Shown one piece after another: positions 1 through 8,171 of a DNA stretch of 64,000 bases. The position numbers and the translations under genes were made by a program. Under the pieces are notes generated by a model that saw nothing but the letters and a program-made list of their open reading frames with translations, was not told the DNA's origin and made no database searches. The DNA lies in NCBI GenBank assembly GCA_000155695.1, contig DS990592.1, forward strand, positions 248,001-312,000, in the 5' to 3' direction. This DNA comes from Verrucomicrobiia bacterium DG1235. Its GTDB lineage: Bacteria > Verrucomicrobiota > Verrucomicrobiia > Opitutales > Opitutaceae. Position 1 is the first letter of the stretch. Each line of letters opens with the position of its first letter.

Positions 1-1
1 T

Positions 2-487
2 AGCCGCAGTCGCCTTTTGGCGTTGCAGGCGAAAGCTCGTATAGAGGAGTCCGAAAATGTGGAAGTTGACTTGATTGATTTGCAGGAGCTTGAGTTGCCG
101 CTTTGCGACGGAGGGGCGACTTATGGGGATCCTGCCGTGATTGAGTTGAGTAGCAGGATGGAGGCTGCCGACGCGTATGTGCTGGCGTCGCCGATTTACA
201 ACTACGGCTTCAATGCGGCCTTGAAGAACGTGATCGAGTTCGCCGGCCGGAAAATGGAGAACAAGCTGGTTGGGTTTCTTTGCGCGGCAGGGGGGGCGAA
301 TTCCTACATGGGAGCCATGTCTTTCGCCAATAGTTTGATGCTCGATTTTCGTACGATTGTATTGCCGCGATTCGTGTATGCGACGGGCGATGACTGGGAG
401 GGCGATTCGCTGAAGCCATCGATCGCTGATCGGCTGAGTCAGTTTTCCGATGACCTGGTTTCGTTTGGGCGGAAGCTAGCAGGCTAG
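2..487 (+). CDS. NAD(P)H-dependent FMN reductase-like flavoprotein (5' end cut off)
   Basis: Flavodoxin-like NADPH-dependent FMN reductase family. The open frame runs in from the left edge. The first readable residues (SRSRLLAL) look like the FMN-phosphate-binding loop normally found near residue 10-15, so the real start lies outside the window; a TTG at 17 is only an internal codon. The key motif is SPIYNYGFNAALKN, the family's P-x-Y-N...LKN element, followed by GFLCAAGGANSYMG, which fits the second FMN-contacting loop. The reaction would be NAD(P)H-dependent reduction of FMN or a quinone in the cytoplasm; the substrate cannot be read. It converges with the next gene and their stop codons share the bases CTAG at 484-487. 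Confidence 0.85.
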   Translation, partial: SRSRLLALQAKARIEESENVEVDLIDLQELELPLCDGGATYGDPAVIELSSRMEAADAYVLASPIYNYGFNAALKNVIEFAGRKMENKLVGFLCAAGGANSYMGAMSFANSLMLDFRTIVLPRFVYATGDDWEGDSLKPSIADRLSQFSDDLVSFGRKLAG

Positions 488-1260
488 ACGCATTCGAAAT
501 TTCGCTCTTCCTCGAGATTGAGTGAGATGCGTGCGCTGCCGAGGTTGACGGCGATTTCTAGAAAGTCTCCGGAGCCGTGGTAGGCGACCGGTTTGCCTTT
601 GGCGACGTCGGAAAAGGATTTGGCGAAGGGGATGCGTTCTCCTCCTCCAAGTAGAACGGCCTCGGGATTTGGGCTGTTTCGGGTGATGCGAAGATTTGTG
701 ATAGCGTTTCCAAAGGTGTCGAAATAGATGACGCTTCCCTTTGTGGGGAGCCCGATTAGTTCGGGAAACTCGATGCCCTCGTGGGCGAATTTCGGCAGTG
801 CCATGCCGAACTCCCCGGGGTTATGTCCGGCGGCGAGCATGGCGGCGGCGGGCGCGAATATGTCTCGTCCGTGAAAGGTGTTGCTCGTGCGGATTTGCGG
901 GTCGATGCGAAGGTTTTCGATTTCGTAGCAGCGACACATGCCCGGTTTGAGGAGATCGAGCAGTCCGTTGTCGGGGGCGACGAAGTGGTAGTCGCCATCG
1001 TAGTGGATGACGGGCTTGCGTTCCGAGCCGACGCCCGGATCGACTACGCAAAGGAAGATAGTGCCGCGCGGAAAGTCGCTATAGCATTGGGAGAGGATGA
1101 AGGCGGCGGAGCGGACATTGCCCGGCTCGACGTTGTGCGTGATGTCGATGGAGCGGGCTTGAGGGCAGATGCGTGCGATAACGGCTTTCATAGAGGCGAC
1201 ATACCAGTCGCTTTCGCCGAAATCCGTGAGGATAGCAATGAGGGGTGGATCGGGCAGCAT
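484..1260 (-). CDS. SAM hydroxide adenosyltransferase (DUF62 family)
   Basis: Protein of 258 residues of the S-adenosyl-L-methionine hydroxide adenosyltransferase family (formerly DUF62, related to fluorinase and chlorinase). Known members hydrolyse SAM to adenosine and methionine. Visible signatures are LTDFGESDWYV near residue 10, the DPGVGSERKP loop around residue 75, a VAPDNGLL segment, and NTFHGRDIFAPAAA. Length is normal for the family. Nothing specific to a halogenase is evident, so water or hydroxide is the expected nucleophile. The gene stands alone on the minus strand. Its physiological role is not settled for the family. Confidence 0.9.
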   Translation of the reverse strand: MLPDPPLIAILTDFGESDWYVASMKAVIARICPQARSIDITHNVEPGNVRSAAFILSQCYSDFPRGTIFLCVVDPGVGSERKPVIHYDGDYHFVAPDNGLLDLLKPGMCRCYEIENLRIDPQIRTSNTFHGRDIFAPAAAMLAAGHNPGEFGMALPKFAHEGIEFPELIGLPTKGSVIYFDTFGNAITNLRITRNSPNPEAVLLGGGERIPFAKSFSDVAKGKPVAYHGSGDFLEIAVNLGSARISLNLEEERNFECV

Positions 1261-1344
1261 GGGCTATGGGTATCGTCGCGTAGACGGTTGGGTTTAGCCT
1301 GGGGAAGGTTGGAGTTCTAAGCGTTTTATGCTAGAGGCACCCTC

Positions 1345-1797
1345 ATGAGAATCAAAGCGTTTTTTGCCTTACTCGTTCTAGTAGGTTTCACGTTGCCTGC
1401 CTTATCGTTCTCACAAGGCGACGAGGCTGAGTTTCGGGAGGCTCTTTATCTGTCGGACGTGGATCGTGACCAGAGAACGCCACAGGCGGTGCGGGTGGGT
1501 GGAGTGGTTTTCGTTTCGGCGATGTCTGGCCCTGGGGCGACCTTGCAGGAGCAGGCGCGCTCGATCTACATGAGGCTGCAGTCCGTGCTGGGCAACTATG
1601 GGATGAGCATGGCTGAGGTGGCGCAGGAGCGTATTTACATTCGCGCTGGCGAGAGCTACGCGGATGCGAGCGCGGCGCGTTTGGCGTTTTTTGGAGAGGA
1701 GAGCGCTCCGGCGAGCACGCTTGTGGAGGTGGCTGGGTTTTCCGACGTGGGGACTTTGATAGAGATTGAGATGATAGCGGTGGCGGGTCCAGAATAG
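1345..1797 (+). CDS. Exported RidA/YjgF-like protein lacking the catalytic arginine
   Basis: 150 residues. Residues 1-24 form a signal peptide (MRIKAFFALLVLVGF...ALSFS) and residues 35-147 form one RidA (YjgF/YER057c/UK114) domain. The family signature near the C-terminus is clear: APASTLVEVAGF and IEIEMIAV. In imine-deaminating RidA proteins the equivalent stretch is PARSxVEV, and its arginine (Arg105 in E. coli RidA) binds the substrate carboxylate. By hand alignment that position is Ser124 here, so 2-aminoacrylate deaminase activity is doubtful. Export is also atypical, as RidA proteins are usually cytosolic. It ends 66 bases before the aminopeptidase start. Function unknown. Confidence 0.82.
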   Translation: MRIKAFFALLVLVGFTLPALSFSQGDEAEFREALYLSDVDRDQRTPQAVRVGGVVFVSAMSGPGATLQEQARSIYMRLQSVLGNYGMSMAEVAQERIYIRAGESYADASAARLAFFGEESAPASTLVEVAGFSDVGTLIEIEMIAVAGPE

Positions 1798-1863
1798 GAA
1801 TCGTGACTCGGAGCTTCAGGCGCCTTGCTTTTTCGCGTTTGGGGGCAATTCTTTGGAGTAACT

Positions 1864-3066
1864 ATGAGTTACGAGCCTTCGAAGGAAATTTTGGAGAAAT
1901 ACGCGGATGTGATGATCAACTTCGCGTTGAACAGTGGGGAGGGAGTGAAGCCCGGCGAAGTGGTGCAATTGCGCGTGCCGGAAGTCGCGAAGCCCTTTCT
2001 CGTCGCCTTGCGGCGAGCGGTTTTGAAAGCGGGGGCGCATCCGCTGGTGTTTTTCACGCCGGACGACATGGCACGGGAGTTCTACGAGTTGGCCAACGAG
2101 GAGCAGCTCTCGTTTTTCGCTGAGAAGTACCATAAGGGAACGGTGGATCAGATTGATCATACGGTCGCGATTCTGGCGGAGACGAACAAGAAGGAGCTCG
2201 AGGGAATCGACAGCAAGAAGATCATGGCGACTCAGAAGGCGCTAAAGCCGTACATGGACTGGCGTCGCGAGAAGGAGTCGGCGGGCAAGTACACTTGGAC
2301 TTTGGCGATGTGGGGAACTCAGCAGATGGCGGACGAGGTTGGCATGTCTCTGGAGGAGTATTGGGAGCAGATTATCGAGGCGTGCTACTTGAAGGAGGAG
2401 AAGCCAGCCGACAAGTGGAAGGCGCTCTACAGGGAATTGTATGACTACAAGGACAAGCTTGACGCTTTGCAGATCGAGAAGGTTCACATCGAGGCCGACA
2501 ATACTGATCTTTGGGTCCAGCTAGGCGATCATCGCAAATGGCTTGGCGGTTCCGGTCGAAACATTCCAAGCTTCGAGCTTTTCGTGTCGCCCGATTGGCA
2601 CGGTACGCAGGGACGTATCCAGTTTACGGAGCCGCTCTATCGCTATGGATCGCTAATTGAAAACGCGTATTTGGAATTCAAAGACGGTCGCGTTGTGAAA
2701 GCTACGGCCAGCAAGGGCGAGGAACTGCTCAAGGAAATGGTAGCAGTTGAGAATGCGGACAAGGTAGGCGAGTTTTCGCTGACGGATCGTCGCTTTTCGC
2801 GAATCACGAAATTCATGGGTGAAACGCTTTACGACGAAAATGTCGGCGGCGAGTATGGAAACACTCATATCGCGGTCGGTTCGGCCTACCGTGATTCCTA
2901 CACGGGTGATCCCTCTAAAGTAGGCGAGAAGGATTGGCTTGAGATGGGCTACAACAATTCCGTGGTGCATACAGACATTGTGGCAACTTCGAATCGTACA
3001 GTAACTGCTTACTTGAAAGATGGTACAAGCGCTGTCATCTACAAGGACGGTCAGTTTGCGATATAA
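1864..3066 (+). CDS. M29-family metallo-aminopeptidase
   Basis: About 400 residues, matching aminopeptidase T/AmpS of peptidase family M29 (two metal ions, broad N-terminal amino-acid release, cytoplasmic). Supporting motifs are GSGRNIPSFELFVSP, which contributes a metal-binding glutamate, FTEPLYRYGSLI, the GGEYGNTHIAVG block and the late NSVVHTDIVA block carrying the His and Asp ligands. I chose the ATG at 1864, preceded by TTGGAG, over an upstream in-frame codon at 1825, because MSYEPSKEILEKYADVMINFAL matches where family members begin. It likely supports peptide turnover. Confidence 0.93.
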   Translation: MSYEPSKEILEKYADVMINFALNSGEGVKPGEVVQLRVPEVAKPFLVALRRAVLKAGAHPLVFFTPDDMAREFYELANEEQLSFFAEKYHKGTVDQIDHTVAILAETNKKELEGIDSKKIMATQKALKPYMDWRREKESAGKYTWTLAMWGTQQMADEVGMSLEEYWEQIIEACYLKEEKPADKWKALYRELYDYKDKLDALQIEKVHIEADNTDLWVQLGDHRKWLGGSGRNIPSFELFVSPDWHGTQGRIQFTEPLYRYGSLIENAYLEFKDGRVVKATASKGEELLKEMVAVENADKVGEFSLTDRRFSRITKFMGETLYDENVGGEYGNTHIAVGSAYRDSYTGDPSKVGEKDWLEMGYNNSVVHTDIVATSNRTVTAYLKDGTSAVIYKDGQFAI

Positions 3067-3080
3067 GTTTTACTCTACGG

Positions 3081-3995
3081 ATGCCCCGCAATTCACGTTC
3101 ACTGTTTGTACTGCTAAGTTTGTTTTTCGTCGCTGAGCTATTGGTCTGCTCAGTGTCCGCGAAGCGTTTCAACATCCTTGTAAACGCTGAAGCTGACGAG
3201 GAATACCTCGAGCGGACGAAAGACTTGAAATATCAGACTTATCATTTCGTCAAAGGAACGTATTTTGGAGGTGCGACTCGTGACAAGGGCTTGGAGTTGA
3301 CTCAGTTTGAAGAGTTGGCGGAGTCCTTGTCTCATACTTTGAAGGTTCGGGATTTCTATCCCGAGCCTGATCAGACTAAGGGTGATCTAATGATCATGCT
3401 TTCTTGGGGTCGCACGGCCCTCGATCCCAACTATGAGGACTTGATGGGAATCATGAGCGCTGGGGAAACTCTCAGCGACGAGGATCGGGATGCCGCTAGT
3501 CGACCTCCGGAGAGCGACAGTCCTGATACGCGAGGCGCGGGAAATCAGCAGGCGATTGGCTCGATGACGACGCCTGGGGAATTCGGGGCGAATCAAGTAA
3601 TGAGCACCAAGTTCGCGACCGCCAAGGGAAAGAACATTCGATTGCTAGGATTGGAGGATGACTTGGAGGTAGAGTTTTATTCGACGATGTCTCGGGATAG
3701 CCTCTGGGATGTTTTGGATGAGGAACGGTATTTTGTTATATTAAACGCATTTGATTATCAGCACTTGTTGAAGCACGGGGAGTTGAAGCAAGTTTGGCGC
3801 GTTCGATACAATACCAAGGCGATTGGGATAGGTTTTCGTACTGCGTACGACTCGATGAACCACGCCGTTTCTGGTGTTATCGGATTGAATATGGATAAGG
3901 TGACAAAGGTAAAAGGCGACTCGAGGGGGACCGTGACTTTGGGGGAATTGGAAGTGCTGGAAATGGATGGCACAGCTGAAGGGGATGCGAACTAG
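3081..3995 (+). CDS. Exported protein of unknown function
   Basis: 304 residues with an N-terminal hydrophobic signal sequence (residues 6-27, ending CSVSAKR). No domain is recognised. The mature part begins KRFNILVNAEADEEYLERTK and contains a hydrophilic, probably disordered stretch around residues 130-175 (many S, P, D, G and E), then mixed strand-like segments with hydrophobic and aromatic residues (FVILNAFDYQHLLKHGE, WRVRYNTKAIGIGF). The C-terminal part carries VSGVIGLNMDKV. It lies 15 bases after the aminopeptidase stop and its own stop directly precedes the epimerase gene, so the three may be co-transcribed. Probably envelope or periplasmic. Confidence 0.7.
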   Translation: MPRNSRSLFVLLSLFFVAELLVCSVSAKRFNILVNAEADEEYLERTKDLKYQTYHFVKGTYFGGATRDKGLELTQFEELAESLSHTLKVRDFYPEPDQTKGDLMIMLSWGRTALDPNYEDLMGIMSAGETLSDEDRDAASRPPESDSPDTRGAGNQQAIGSMTTPGEFGANQVMSTKFATAKGKNIRLLGLEDDLEVEFYSTMSRDSLWDVLDEERYFVILNAFDYQHLLKHGELKQVWRVRYNTKAIGIGFRTAYDSMNHAVSGVIGLNMDKVTKVKGDSRGTVTLGELEVLEMDGTAEGDAN

Positions 3996-4042
3996 TGGTC
4001 CATCTCCTTTCGCGTAACGCTATGAAAAGGGAGACGCGCTGT

Positions 4043-5392
4043 ATGCCATTGGTTAGATGCATAATACTCTTTGCCTCGCTAGTGGCGAATTGTTTTGGGG
4101 CAGGAGCAAATGCAAAGGGGGCTCCGTTGGGTATTTCCTCGGAAATGGAGGCGTCGTTTCAAAAGCATTTAGTTGAAGCTTGGTATCCAAAAACTGTGGA
4201 CAGTCGATACGGAGGATTTTTGACTGGTTTTGAGGCGGACTGGACGGAGTCTGAGGGGCAGACTAAGTTCATTGTGGGGCAGGCGCGTCACATCTGGGTA
4301 CTTTCTCAGCTGGCTGTTTTTTTGGACGATTCTTCTTACGCTGAGCTCGCGGAGAAAGGGATGCGATTTTTGGTCGATAAGATGTGGGATTCGCAGTTCG
4401 GAGGGTTTTACGAATTGGTGTCGCGGGATGGGCGTACTGTTCGCAGTAGCGAAAAGTCTGCTTATGGAATGTCTTTTGCGATTTATGCTCTATCAAGTTT
4501 GCATGCGGCGACTGGCGATTCGGAAGCTTTAGAATATGCGAAAAAGTCTTTTCGTTGGATGGAGGAGCATAGTTGGGATGAGGAATTCAGCGGTTATGTG
4601 AGCTCTATGGATAGAGCCGGGGCGTGGGCGCCAGGAGGTATCGATGCATTTGATACCTTGGGATCTAAGGATTATAATTCTTCTATTCACATGCTGGAAG
4701 CTCTAACCAGCTTGTATGGTGTTTGGCCAGATGAGCTCGTGAAGCGTCGCCTCGAGGGAATGCTTACTTTGGTGCGTGACACGTTTGTACACGAGAAGGG
4801 GTACTTGATTCTTTATTTTGAGCGTAATTGGACCCCGGTAAGTTTTCGGGGCAAGGGTCGTTCGTTTGCTTTAGAGAACAATGCATTCGATCATGTTTCG
4901 TGGGGACATGATGTTGAGACGGCGTTTCTGATGCTTGAAGCGTCTCATGTTCTTGGATACGAAAAAGACGAAAGAACGCTCTCTGTTGCCAAGCGCCTGG
5001 TGGACCATGCTTTGGAGACGGGTTGGGACAGTGAGTATGGGTCTTTTTTCGATGGTGGCTACTATTTCGAGGAAAACGGGGAATGTGAGGTGATACGTCC
5101 TCAAAAGGTTTGGTGGGTGGCGGGAGAGGGCTTGAATGCGTTGCTACTAATGTCGCAGCTCTTTCCGGAGGATCCTCGTTATCGCAACGCGTTTGAGAAG
5201 CAGTGGAGGTATATGAAGACGCATCTTTTTGACGAGCGGCATGGAGGTTGGTTTGGCGAGGGCGCTGATTCCGATCCGGATGCGAGTCGTCGAAGAAAGG
5301 CCCATCGTTGGAAGGCTTCTTATCACGACGGACGCACTTACATGAATTGCCTTAAAATGCTGAAAGGTCAGTATCCGCTGACGCAGCATTAG
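4043..5392 (+). CDS. Exported AGE-family epimerase (cellobiose/mannobiose 2-epimerase-like)
   Basis: About 449 residues forming an alpha/alpha-barrel of the N-acylglucosamine 2-epimerase/cellobiose 2-epimerase family. Family marks are YGGFLTGFEADW early, ALENNAFDHVSWGHDVETAFLMLEA in the middle (catalytic His region) and QKVWWVAGEGLNALL, then RHGGWFGE near the end. These resemble disaccharide 2-epimerases more than GlcNAc epimerases, suggesting epimerisation of a beta-linked disaccharide at its reducing end. An N-terminal hydrophobic stretch (CIILFASLVANCFGAGA) looks like a signal peptide, unusual for this mainly cytoplasmic family. I chose ATG 4043 because AAGGGAG lies 9-10 bases upstream; GTG 3995 and ATG 4022 are alternatives. 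Confidence 0.85.
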   Translation: MPLVRCIILFASLVANCFGAGANAKGAPLGISSEMEASFQKHLVEAWYPKTVDSRYGGFLTGFEADWTESEGQTKFIVGQARHIWVLSQLAVFLDDSSYAELAEKGMRFLVDKMWDSQFGGFYELVSRDGRTVRSSEKSAYGMSFAIYALSSLHAATGDSEALEYAKKSFRWMEEHSWDEEFSGYVSSMDRAGAWAPGGIDAFDTLGSKDYNSSIHMLEALTSLYGVWPDELVKRRLEGMLTLVRDTFVHEKGYLILYFERNWTPVSFRGKGRSFALENNAFDHVSWGHDVETAFLMLEASHVLGYEKDERTLSVAKRLVDHALETGWDSEYGSFFDGGYYFEENGECEVIRPQKVWWVAGEGLNALLLMSQLFPEDPRYRNAFEKQWRYMKTHLFDERHGGWFGEGADSDPDASRRRKAHRWKASYHDGRTYMNCLKMLKGQYPLTQH

Positions 5393-5497
5393 AATTGAGC
5401 GGATTTGAATGGGGCTTGACAAGGCGCGGGGCAGAATCCTTTTTGCCTTCAACTTTCTTCGGACTTGTCCGATGAAAACACGAATCAACATCTCAAG

Positions 5498-5599
5498 ATG
5501 CATCCATCCGCAATTAAGCCAACAAGCCTTATCAACCTCGTGCTAGTGAACGTGGTCGTGGTGGTCGTGGTCGGATGGACCGCGTCAGCGAGAGGTTGA
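5498..5599 (+). CDS. Valine-rich leader peptide for acetolactate synthase attenuation
   Basis: A 33-codon ORF: ATG at 5498, TGA at 5597. It contains seven consecutive valine codons (5552-5572), with an Ile-Asn-Leu-Val-Leu-Val-Asn stretch just before. It is followed 22 bases later by a perfect 14-bp terminator hairpin and then by an IlvB-type acetolactate synthase gene. The arrangement and codon choice closely parallel the E. coli ivbL leader. Expected role: the ribosome stalls at Val (and Leu/Ile) codons when those amino acids are scarce, which changes folding of the downstream RNA. No strong Shine-Dalgarno sequence precedes the ATG. A TTGACA box at 5416-5421 may be part of the promoter, without a good -10 match. 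Confidence 0.85.
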   Translation: MHPSAIKPTSLINLVLVNVVVVVVVGWTASARG

Positions 5600-5662
5600 A
5601 CGAAGCATAGAGCTTTATCGAAACAACCCCGCCGGCGCGAAACCGGCGGGGTTGTTCGTTTT
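5532..5662 (+). promoter_or_regulatory. Transcription attenuator of ilvB (alternative RNA stems)
   Basis: Four segments can be read. Segment 1 (5532-5544) pairs with segment 2 (5587-5599): 8 bp UCAACCUC/GAGGUUGA, one mismatch, then four more pairs including one G-U. This stem brackets the valine codons. Segment 2 can instead pair, more weakly (about 5 bp GGUUG/CAACC), with segment 3 (from 5624). Segment 3 (5622-5635) pairs perfectly with segment 4 (5643-5656) to form the terminator. A ribosome stalled on the valine codons would cover segment 1 and free segment 2 to disrupt the terminator. The 1:2 and 3:4 stems are seen; the 2:3 switch is inferred and is the weakest part. Confidence 0.75.
5622..5662 (+). 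terminator. Rho-independent attenuator terminator
   Basis: Perfect 14-bp stem 5622-5635/5643-5656 (AACAACCCCGCCGG and its complement), 7-base loop, followed by CGTTTT. It lies between the leader peptide and the acetolactate synthase gene. Confidence 0.9.
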
Positions 5663-5720
5663 AGGACGTTCTCGTCGGAATCAGTCGGTGTAAGACCTTC
5701 AATCAATACTGAATCCGAAA

Positions 5721-7409
5721 ATGAACTACACAGGCGCAGAAATCCTAATCAAGTTGCTCGAACAACAGGGCATCCAACGAATCGCGGGCATTCCGGGAGG
5801 GGCGAATCTCCCGATGTATGATGCATTGTCTCGAAGCGAGTCTATCCGCCATATCCTTGCTCGTCATGAGCAGGGTGCGGGCTTTATCGCTCAGGGGCAG
5901 GCTCGCGTGACGGGCGAGGCTGCGGTCTTTTTCGCGACTTCGGGTCCGGGCGCTACGAATACAGTGACGGCTCTGGCCGACGCGAAACTGGATTCCATTC
6001 CGATCATCTGCATAACGGGACAGGTTCCGCAGAGTTTGATCGGTACGGATGCGTTTCAGGAGATCGACACCTATGGCCTGAGCGTTCCGGTTACGAAGCA
6101 CAGTTACTTGGTTCGTTCTGCGGCGGAATTGCTGGAGGTCATACCAGACGCGTTTCGGGTAGCGGTCTCGGGGCGTCCGGGTCCGGTTTTGATTGATATT
6201 CCCAAGGACGTGCAGATGGAGCGAATCCGGATCGAGGAATGGCCGGCGGTAGGCGAACGGGATCAGTCGCCCGAATTCGACGCGAAGGAGATCGAGCTGG
6301 CGGCAGCCATGATCAATGGCTCCGAGCGTCCGATAATATATGTCGGCGGAGGAGCGATTCATGGTTCCGCGGAAAGGCGGATTCTTGAGCTGGCGGAGCG
6401 TATCCATGCTCCGGTTACGACGACCTTGATGGGATTGGGCGCGTTTCCGGCGAGTCACGAGCAGTCGATAGGCATGTTGGGTATGCATGCGGCTCGCTAT
6501 ACCAACATGGCTTTGGAGGAGTGTGATTTGTTGATCGCTCTTGGGGCGCGTTTCGATGATCGGGCGACGGGGAAAGTCGCTCAATTCTGTCCAGACGCGA
6601 AGATCGTGCATATTGATATCGACGCGGCGGAGCTGCACAAAATAAAGACGGCTCATATTGGAATACAGGCAGATCTCAATGAAGCGTTGGAATGTTTGAT
6701 GCCTTTGACTCAGGAGCGTCGACGGGAAGCCTGGTTGCAGCGGATAGCGGAATTGAAGCGCGAGTTCGCCCTTGAGATGCCGGATTCCGATTCTCCGACG
6801 TCCGCGTATGGAATCGTTCGCCAGACGCAGAGTATTTGTCCGCCGGATACGATTGTTACCACTGATGTTGGGCAGCATCAGATGCGGGCGGCGCAGGCGT
6901 TTACTTTCGAGGAACCGCGTCGCTGGCTGACTTCGGGCGGCTTGGGCACGATGGGTTTTGGCGTGCCCGCGGCGATTGGCGCGGCCCTTGAGGCACCGGA
7001 TCAGCAGGTGGTTTGTTTCTCGGGCGACGGGAGCTTGATGATGAATATTCAGGAGTTCGCGACGGCTGCGGAGGAGGGCGTTAATCTGAAGATCGTATTG
7101 TGTAACAACAATTCGCTCGGTCTCGTACACCAGCAGCAGACCCTGTTTTACGGAAAGAATATTTTCGCGTCGAATTTCAGTAGCCACCTCGACTTTTGCA
7201 TGATTGCTCGGGGCTTTGGCGTGGCGGCCTATGATTTGGCGGGGAGCGAGGATCCTAAAGCGATGTTGGAGGAGGCTCTGAAGGCGCCGGGCTGCGTCTT
7301 GATAAACGTGCCGATCGACGTAACGCATAAGGTTTTTCCGATGGTTCCGCCAGGTGGAGCGAATTCGGAGGCGATCCACGAACAGGCGGAGCGCGAGGTC
7401 GCGATATAG
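5721..7409 (+). CDS. ilvB: Acetolactate synthase large subunit, isozyme-I (IlvB) type
   Basis: 562 residues, thiamine-diphosphate enzyme condensing two pyruvates (or pyruvate and 2-ketobutyrate) in Ile/Val/Leu synthesis. Visible: the catalytic glutamate motif ILARHEQGAGFIAQG, SGPGATNTVTALADAKLDSIP, the middle FAD-domain block [12 protein letters not shown], and the TPP-binding GDGSLMMNIQE. It resembles E. coli IlvB (AHAS I) closely along its length, down to the ending PMVPPGGANSE, and more than the second copy at 25205. That similarity together with an ivbL-like leader suggests shared ancestry or transfer with gammaproteobacterial ilvB. No regulatory subunit (ilvN) follows, unlike E. coli ilvBN. 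Confidence 0.95.
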   Translation: MNYTGAEILIKLLEQQGIQRIAGIPGGANLPMYDALSRSESIRHILARHEQGAGFIAQGQARVTGEAAVFFATSGPGATNTVTALADAKLDSIPIICITGQVPQSLIGTDAFQEIDTYGLSVPVTKHSYLVRSAAELLEVIPDAFRVAVSGRPGPVLIDIPKDVQMERIRIEEWPAVGERDQSPEFDAKEIELAAAMINGSERPIIYVGGGAIHGSAERRILELAERIHAPVTTTLMGLGAFPASHEQSIGMLGMHAARYTNMALEECDLLIALGARFDDRATGKVAQFCPDAKIVHIDIDAAELHKIKTAHIGIQADLNEALECLMPLTQERRREAWLQRIAELKREFALEMPDSDSPTSAYGIVRQTQSICPPDTIVTTDVGQHQMRAAQAFTFEEPRRWLTSGGLGTMGFGVPAAIGAALEAPDQQVVCFSGDGSLMMNIQEFATAAEEGVNLKIVLCNNNSLGLVHQQQTLFYGKNIFASNFSSHLDFCMIARGFGVAAYDLAGSEDPKAMLEEALKAPGCVLINVPIDVTHKVFPMVPPGGANSEAIHEQAEREVAI

Positions 7410-7558
7410 ATCGAAGTCGCTTTTTCGGAGGTGGAGTTGAGGGAAATGGCGACGCGGCGTGCAAGGCTGTGCATCGGTCATTTCTCTCGACTCCGGGCTC
7501 TGGGCAGCAGAGGGTATTCGTACTAACCTTTAGTATTAATCCCCAAAGTAATGATCCT

Positions 7559-8095
7559 ATGAGTGAGTCTGTAATACCAGAGCCCCCGAACTCAGAACCT
7601 TCTGCTCCAGCGGTCGACTCCGATGCCGCTGTCGCGGAGTTAATCAAGAAGTTGCATAGCCAGCAGAATTTCCCGTTGGCGATAGTGGCGGCCGTCGTGT
7701 CCGCTCTTGTTGGCGCCACCCTCTGGGCGGTGATCACGGTATCAACCGAGTATCAAATCGGGTTTATGGCTGTGGGTGTTGGGGCCTTAGTTGGCTTCAG
7801 CGTGAGAATACTCGGGAAGGGTGTTGATCAGAAATATGGAATTTTGGGCGCGATCTTTGCGCTGGTCGGCTGTCTGCTGGGAAACCTTTTCACGCAGGTC
7901 GGCTTTGCGGCTACGGAATTGGATGTGAATTTCTTCGAGATCCTCTTTGGATTAAGCAGCGAGGTAATCGTGGAAATTTACGCTCAGAGCTTTGCTCCGA
8001 TGGATTTGCTTTTCTACGGAATCGCGGTCTACGAGGGCTTCAAGTTCAGTTTCCAGCAGTTGGACGATTCGCAGCTATCGACGCTTAAGTCATAG
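7559..8095 (+). CDS. Small membrane protein of unknown function
   Basis: 178 residues from ATG 7559. An N-terminal hydrophilic Pro/Ser/Glu-rich tail (about residues 1-30) is followed by a short helix containing LIKKLHSQQ and several membrane segments: about 40-60 (LAIVAAVVSALVGATLWAVI), 65-80, 95-115 (GILGAIFALVGCLLGNLF) and a possible one near 145-160. No catalytic motif is recognised. Verrucomicrobial genomes often encode such proteins beside biosynthetic genes; no function can be assigned. The frame could be extended upstream to 7469, but that stretch lacks coding character. A terminator hairpin follows the gene. Confidence 0.7.
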   Translation: MSESVIPEPPNSEPSAPAVDSDAAVAELIKKLHSQQNFPLAIVAAVVSALVGATLWAVITVSTEYQIGFMAVGVGALVGFSVRILGKGVDQKYGILGAIFALVGCLLGNLFTQVGFAATELDVNFFEILFGLSSEVIVEIYAQSFAPMDLLFYGIAVYEGFKFSFQQLDDSQLSTLKS

Positions 8096-8112
8096 CGAGC
8101 AAGGATTTACAA

Positions 8113-8148
8113 AAAAGAGCCTGTTTCCGTCTGGGAGCAGGCTCTTTT
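8113..8148. terminator. Bidirectional terminator
   Basis: 11-bp stem AAAAGAGCCTG/CAGGCTCTTTT (8113-8123 with 8138-8148), A-rich before and T-rich after, between two convergent genes, so it can serve both strands. Confidence 0.85.
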
Positions 8149-8171
8149 GTTTTCGAAATTCTTTGTGTCGT

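Noticed and set aside
5745-7481. 578-codon open frame antisense to ilvB
   Set aside because: It mirrors the codons of a highly conserved enzyme, is Arg/His-rich, and has no recognisable domain or ribosome binding site.
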